In this document: piece by piece, positions 62,254-64,000 of the stretch | Position numbering within the stretch: position 1 is the first letter of the stretch | Layout: each line of letters starts with the position of its first letter | Assembly (NCBI GenBank): GCA_947624215.1 | Contig: CANQJJ010000003.1 | Coordinates: forward strand, 28,059-92,058 | Source of the DNA: an uncultured Clostridia bacterium | GTDB taxonomy: Bacteria > Bacillota > Clostridia > Christensenellales > Borkfalkiaceae | Direction: 5' to 3' | DNA: 64,000 nt | Program-made: the position numbers and the translations under genes | Notes under the pieces: generated by a model | Told to the model about the DNA's origin: nothing | The model's input: only the letters and a program-made list of their open reading frames with translations | Database searches by the model: none

Positions 62254-63132
62254 ATGAGCGCGCTTATCTGCGATTCCAACTGTGAAATTTGGTATACCCT
62301 TGCCGAAGAGCTCGGCCTCGGCTGTATCGCCATGCCCTATACCTTCCGCGAGGGGGAGGAGTGTTACTACGACCTCGGCAGGAACACCGACTTCAAGGCA
62401 TTCTATTCGGCCGTGCGGGCGGGGACGGTGCCGCGGACGATGGCCCTCAACCCCGAGGACTACAAGGACTTCTTCCGCCCCTACTTCGAGCGCGGCGAGG
62501 ACGTGCTCTACATCAGCTTTTCGCATGCGATGAGCGGGACGTTCGGCTCCCTCGACGCGGCGCTTGCAGAGCTGAAGGAGGAGTTCCCCGGGCGCACTTG
62601 CACCGTGTTCGATACAAAAGCCATCTCGCTCGGCGCGGGCATGCAGGTGGAGGCGGCGGCGCGGCTGAAAAACGCGGGCGCTTCCGACGAAGAGGTGCTC
62701 GCCTTTCTCGAAACGTTCCGCGGCCGTCTCGGCTGTTATTTCGAGGTGGACGACCTCATGCACTTAAAGCGCGGGGGAAGACTCTCCGCGGCGGCGGCCG
62801 TGGCGGGAACGCTGCTCGGCCTCAAACCCATTCTGACGTTCAACGAGGAGGGCGGGCTGTCTGTCTATGAGAAGGCGATGGGGCGGAAGAAGGCCATGCG
62901 CATGCTCGCGGAGCACTGTATCAAGGAAATGACGGCGCCCGAATACCCCGTGTATGTGCTCGACGCCGACTGCCCCGAGGAGGGGGACGCACTTGCCGCG
63001 CTCATCCGCGAGAAACGGCCGGAGGCGAACATCCGCCGCCAGACGGTCGGGCCCGTCATCGGTGCGCACTGCGGCCCCGGCACGCTCGCGGTGCTCTTTA
63101 TCGGCGACAGTCGTCCCATCCCGCTCAAATAA
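62254..63132 (+). CDS. DegV family fatty-acid-binding protein
   Basis: A 292-aa protein of the DegV/FakB fold: ALICDSNCEIWYTLAEELGL, a hydroxyl-rich loop near PRTMALNPEDY, VLYISFSHAMSGTFGSLDAA (fatty-acid carboxylate site), VFDTKAISLGAGMQV, and VDDLMHLKRGGRLSAAAAVA. FakB proteins present fatty acids to the kinase FakA; fakA is not in the window. Start chosen at ATG behind GGAGG; an ATG 15 nt earlier overlaps that ribosome site. Confidence 0.92.
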   Translation: MSALICDSNCEIWYTLAEELGLGCIAMPYTFREGEECYYDLGRNTDFKAFYSAVRAGTVPRTMALNPEDYKDFFRPYFERGEDVLYISFSHAMSGTFGSLDAALAELKEEFPGRTCTVFDTKAISLGAGMQVEAAARLKNAGASDEEVLAFLETFRGRLGCYFEVDDLMHLKRGGRLSAAAAVAGTLLGLKPILTFNEEGGLSVYEKAMGRKKAMRMLAEHCIKEMTAPEYPVYVLDADCPEEGDALAALIREKRPEANIRRQTVGPVIGAHCGPGTLAVLFIGDSRPIPLK

Positions 63133-63149
63133 GGGGAACAGAATAAAAC

Positions 63150-63960
63150 AGGTTGTGCTTTCTGCCCAATCGAAGCGTCATTCTGCTCAAGCAAGCCCAA
63201 CCCGAGCGTCATTCTGTCCGACATGGCCCAATCGAAGCGTCATTCTGTCCGACCGAGGTTTCTGATTGTGCTACTAAGGTCGACACGAGCGCGTAGCGCG
63301 AAGTAGCCGTAACGGTTTGACTTTCATCGAACTGCCCATCCGCGAAGAATCTTATTACGACCAAGTATTGTGTGAGCGATTAAGGCATTCCCAATCACGT
63401 CACCCTGAACGATTGAGGTTTCTATTTGTGCTACTAAAATCGACACGGGCGCCCCGCGCGAAGTAACGTAGTTGAAGGGTCACCGCAGTGTTATAATGAG
63501 GTGATGCTTCGACTGACGCTCAGCATGACGTATTATAGCACATGGTCTGTTTCCCAAGCAGTCGGACTTCGTTCTTCGGGATCCTTCGGGGACAGCCGTA
63601 TCGGACTTCGTATCATCATTACGGCTCAGGATGACGCGTTTCCCACAACCGCGGACTTCGTTTGAGCGCCCCTTGCCTTCCCTTCTGGGGAAGGTGCCCC
63701 GTAAGGGGCGGATGAGGAGAAACCCTTTCGGCGCACAAGGGCAGTGCGCTACTGTCTCGGGCAGGTAGAGTCCTGCCCTCAGTCACCGTTCGCGCCTTCC
63801 GATGCGCTCACTCACCGCAAAACGCCGCCCACAGCACACTGTGCTGATGTGCGAGAACGCGTTTTGCGACCTTACAGGGACAGCAAGGATGACGCGTTTC
63901 CCACACCCCGGACCTCATCCGTCGGTACCATGTCCGCGGCATGCTCTTCCCATTGCACAA
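63150..63960. repeat. repeat island 12
   Basis: No gene. D pieces (63165-63250), C (63255-63310), D (63310-63365), composite B/C (63397-63540), E (63565-63655), F (63670-63765), H (63778-63890), dispersed word GGTACCATGTCCGCG (63925-63939). Confidence 0.9.
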
Positions 63961-63980
63961 AATTACACAGAGGATAGCCC

Positions 63981-64000
63981 ATGCAGATCCACGTCAAAAA
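63981..64000 (+). CDS. start of a gene cut by the window end
   Basis: ATG with GAGGATAG 4 nt upstream; only six codons (MQIHVK) are visible. Too short to name. Confidence 0.4.

Larger units (their letters stand above)
1235..63939. repeat. dispersed word (G)GTACC(C)ATGTC[C/T]G, at least 38 core copies
   Basis: Core CATGTCYG on the plus strand at about 1240, 3603, 5935, 7600, 8856, 10720, 14723, 19298, 25879, 26285, 27837, 32526, 33053, 34322, 41104, 48463, 50325, 53134, 55437, 56664, 59031, 63929; on the minus strand at about 2252, 6550, 11885, 15829, 17104, 28576, 35217, 35856, 38456, 41618, 48315, 49304, 49496, 51035, 58050, 61894. About half also carry TACC or CACC directly before the ATG. 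Copies lie in genes and between them. Chance expectation for the core is about 4. Confidence 0.85.

Overview
This 64-kb window is GC-rich chromosomal DNA from a spore-forming, anaerobic-type Firmicute of the class Clostridia. The evidence is a CotF-type coat gene pair, an uninterrupted sporulation sigma factor sigK, the mcsA-mcsB-clpC protein-arginine-kinase module, a rubredoxin-rubrerythrin, type III glutamine synthetase and a C_GCAxxG_C_C protein. A Christensenellales/Borkfalkiaceae-like gut lineage would fit, but that is inference from gene content and style. Most promoters read as TTGACA/TTGCNN, a 17-nt spacer and TATAAT, often with an extended TGn before the -10.

Layout. 0-6.5 kb: PucR-type regulator (cut by the window), S41 protease, two small unknown genes, a class-V aminotransferase divergent from a DUF3343 Se/S-carrier gene, nth, a spore-coat pair, two tiny genes and a LURP-one-like gene. 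8-12.4 kb: MacB-like ABC fusion and a GlmU-like acyltransferase. 12.9-18.5 kb: RelE/Phd toxin-antitoxin pair, ychF divergent from argS, a HAD phosphatase and rubrerythrin. 19-24 kb: phage-replisome-like gene and an amino-acid ABC transporter with an apparently circularly permuted binding protein. 25-32.6 kb: HTH-membrane protein, PH-like membrane protein, mcsA-mcsB-clpC, ung-mtnN. 33.6-42.7 kb: ferritin-like protein, MATE exporter with a structured leader, a structured RNA plus orphan gene, two XRE regulators, a beta-lactamase-fold hydrolase, an Sfp-type transferase and a C_GCAxxG_C_C protein. 42.8-57.1 kb: a 1554-aa TIR/transmembrane/LRR/repeat/Gly-rich protein, two ABC-2 transporter pairs, a YjdF-like membrane protein, a lipoprotein, a RecD-like helicase and a second, soluble TIR-LRR protein. 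57.2-63.1 kb: aspS, sigK, glutamine synthetase III and degV.

Two things stand out at larger scale. About a fifth of the window is non-coding 'repeat islands' assembled from recurring palindromic modules (families A to I here), some nested inside each other and some supplying the 3' ends of genes. Separately, an 8-12 bp word, (G)GTACC(C)ATGTC[C/T]G, occurs at least 38 times as its CATGTCYG core, on both strands, inside genes and between them. It behaves like a DNA-uptake-sequence-type dispersed signal.

The best candidates for something undescribed are this dispersed word, the receptor-like TIR protein at 42.8-47.5 kb, the promoter/structured RNA/terminator/orphan-gene unit at 38.8-39.8 kb, and the permuted solute-binding protein at 23.0-24.0 kb.
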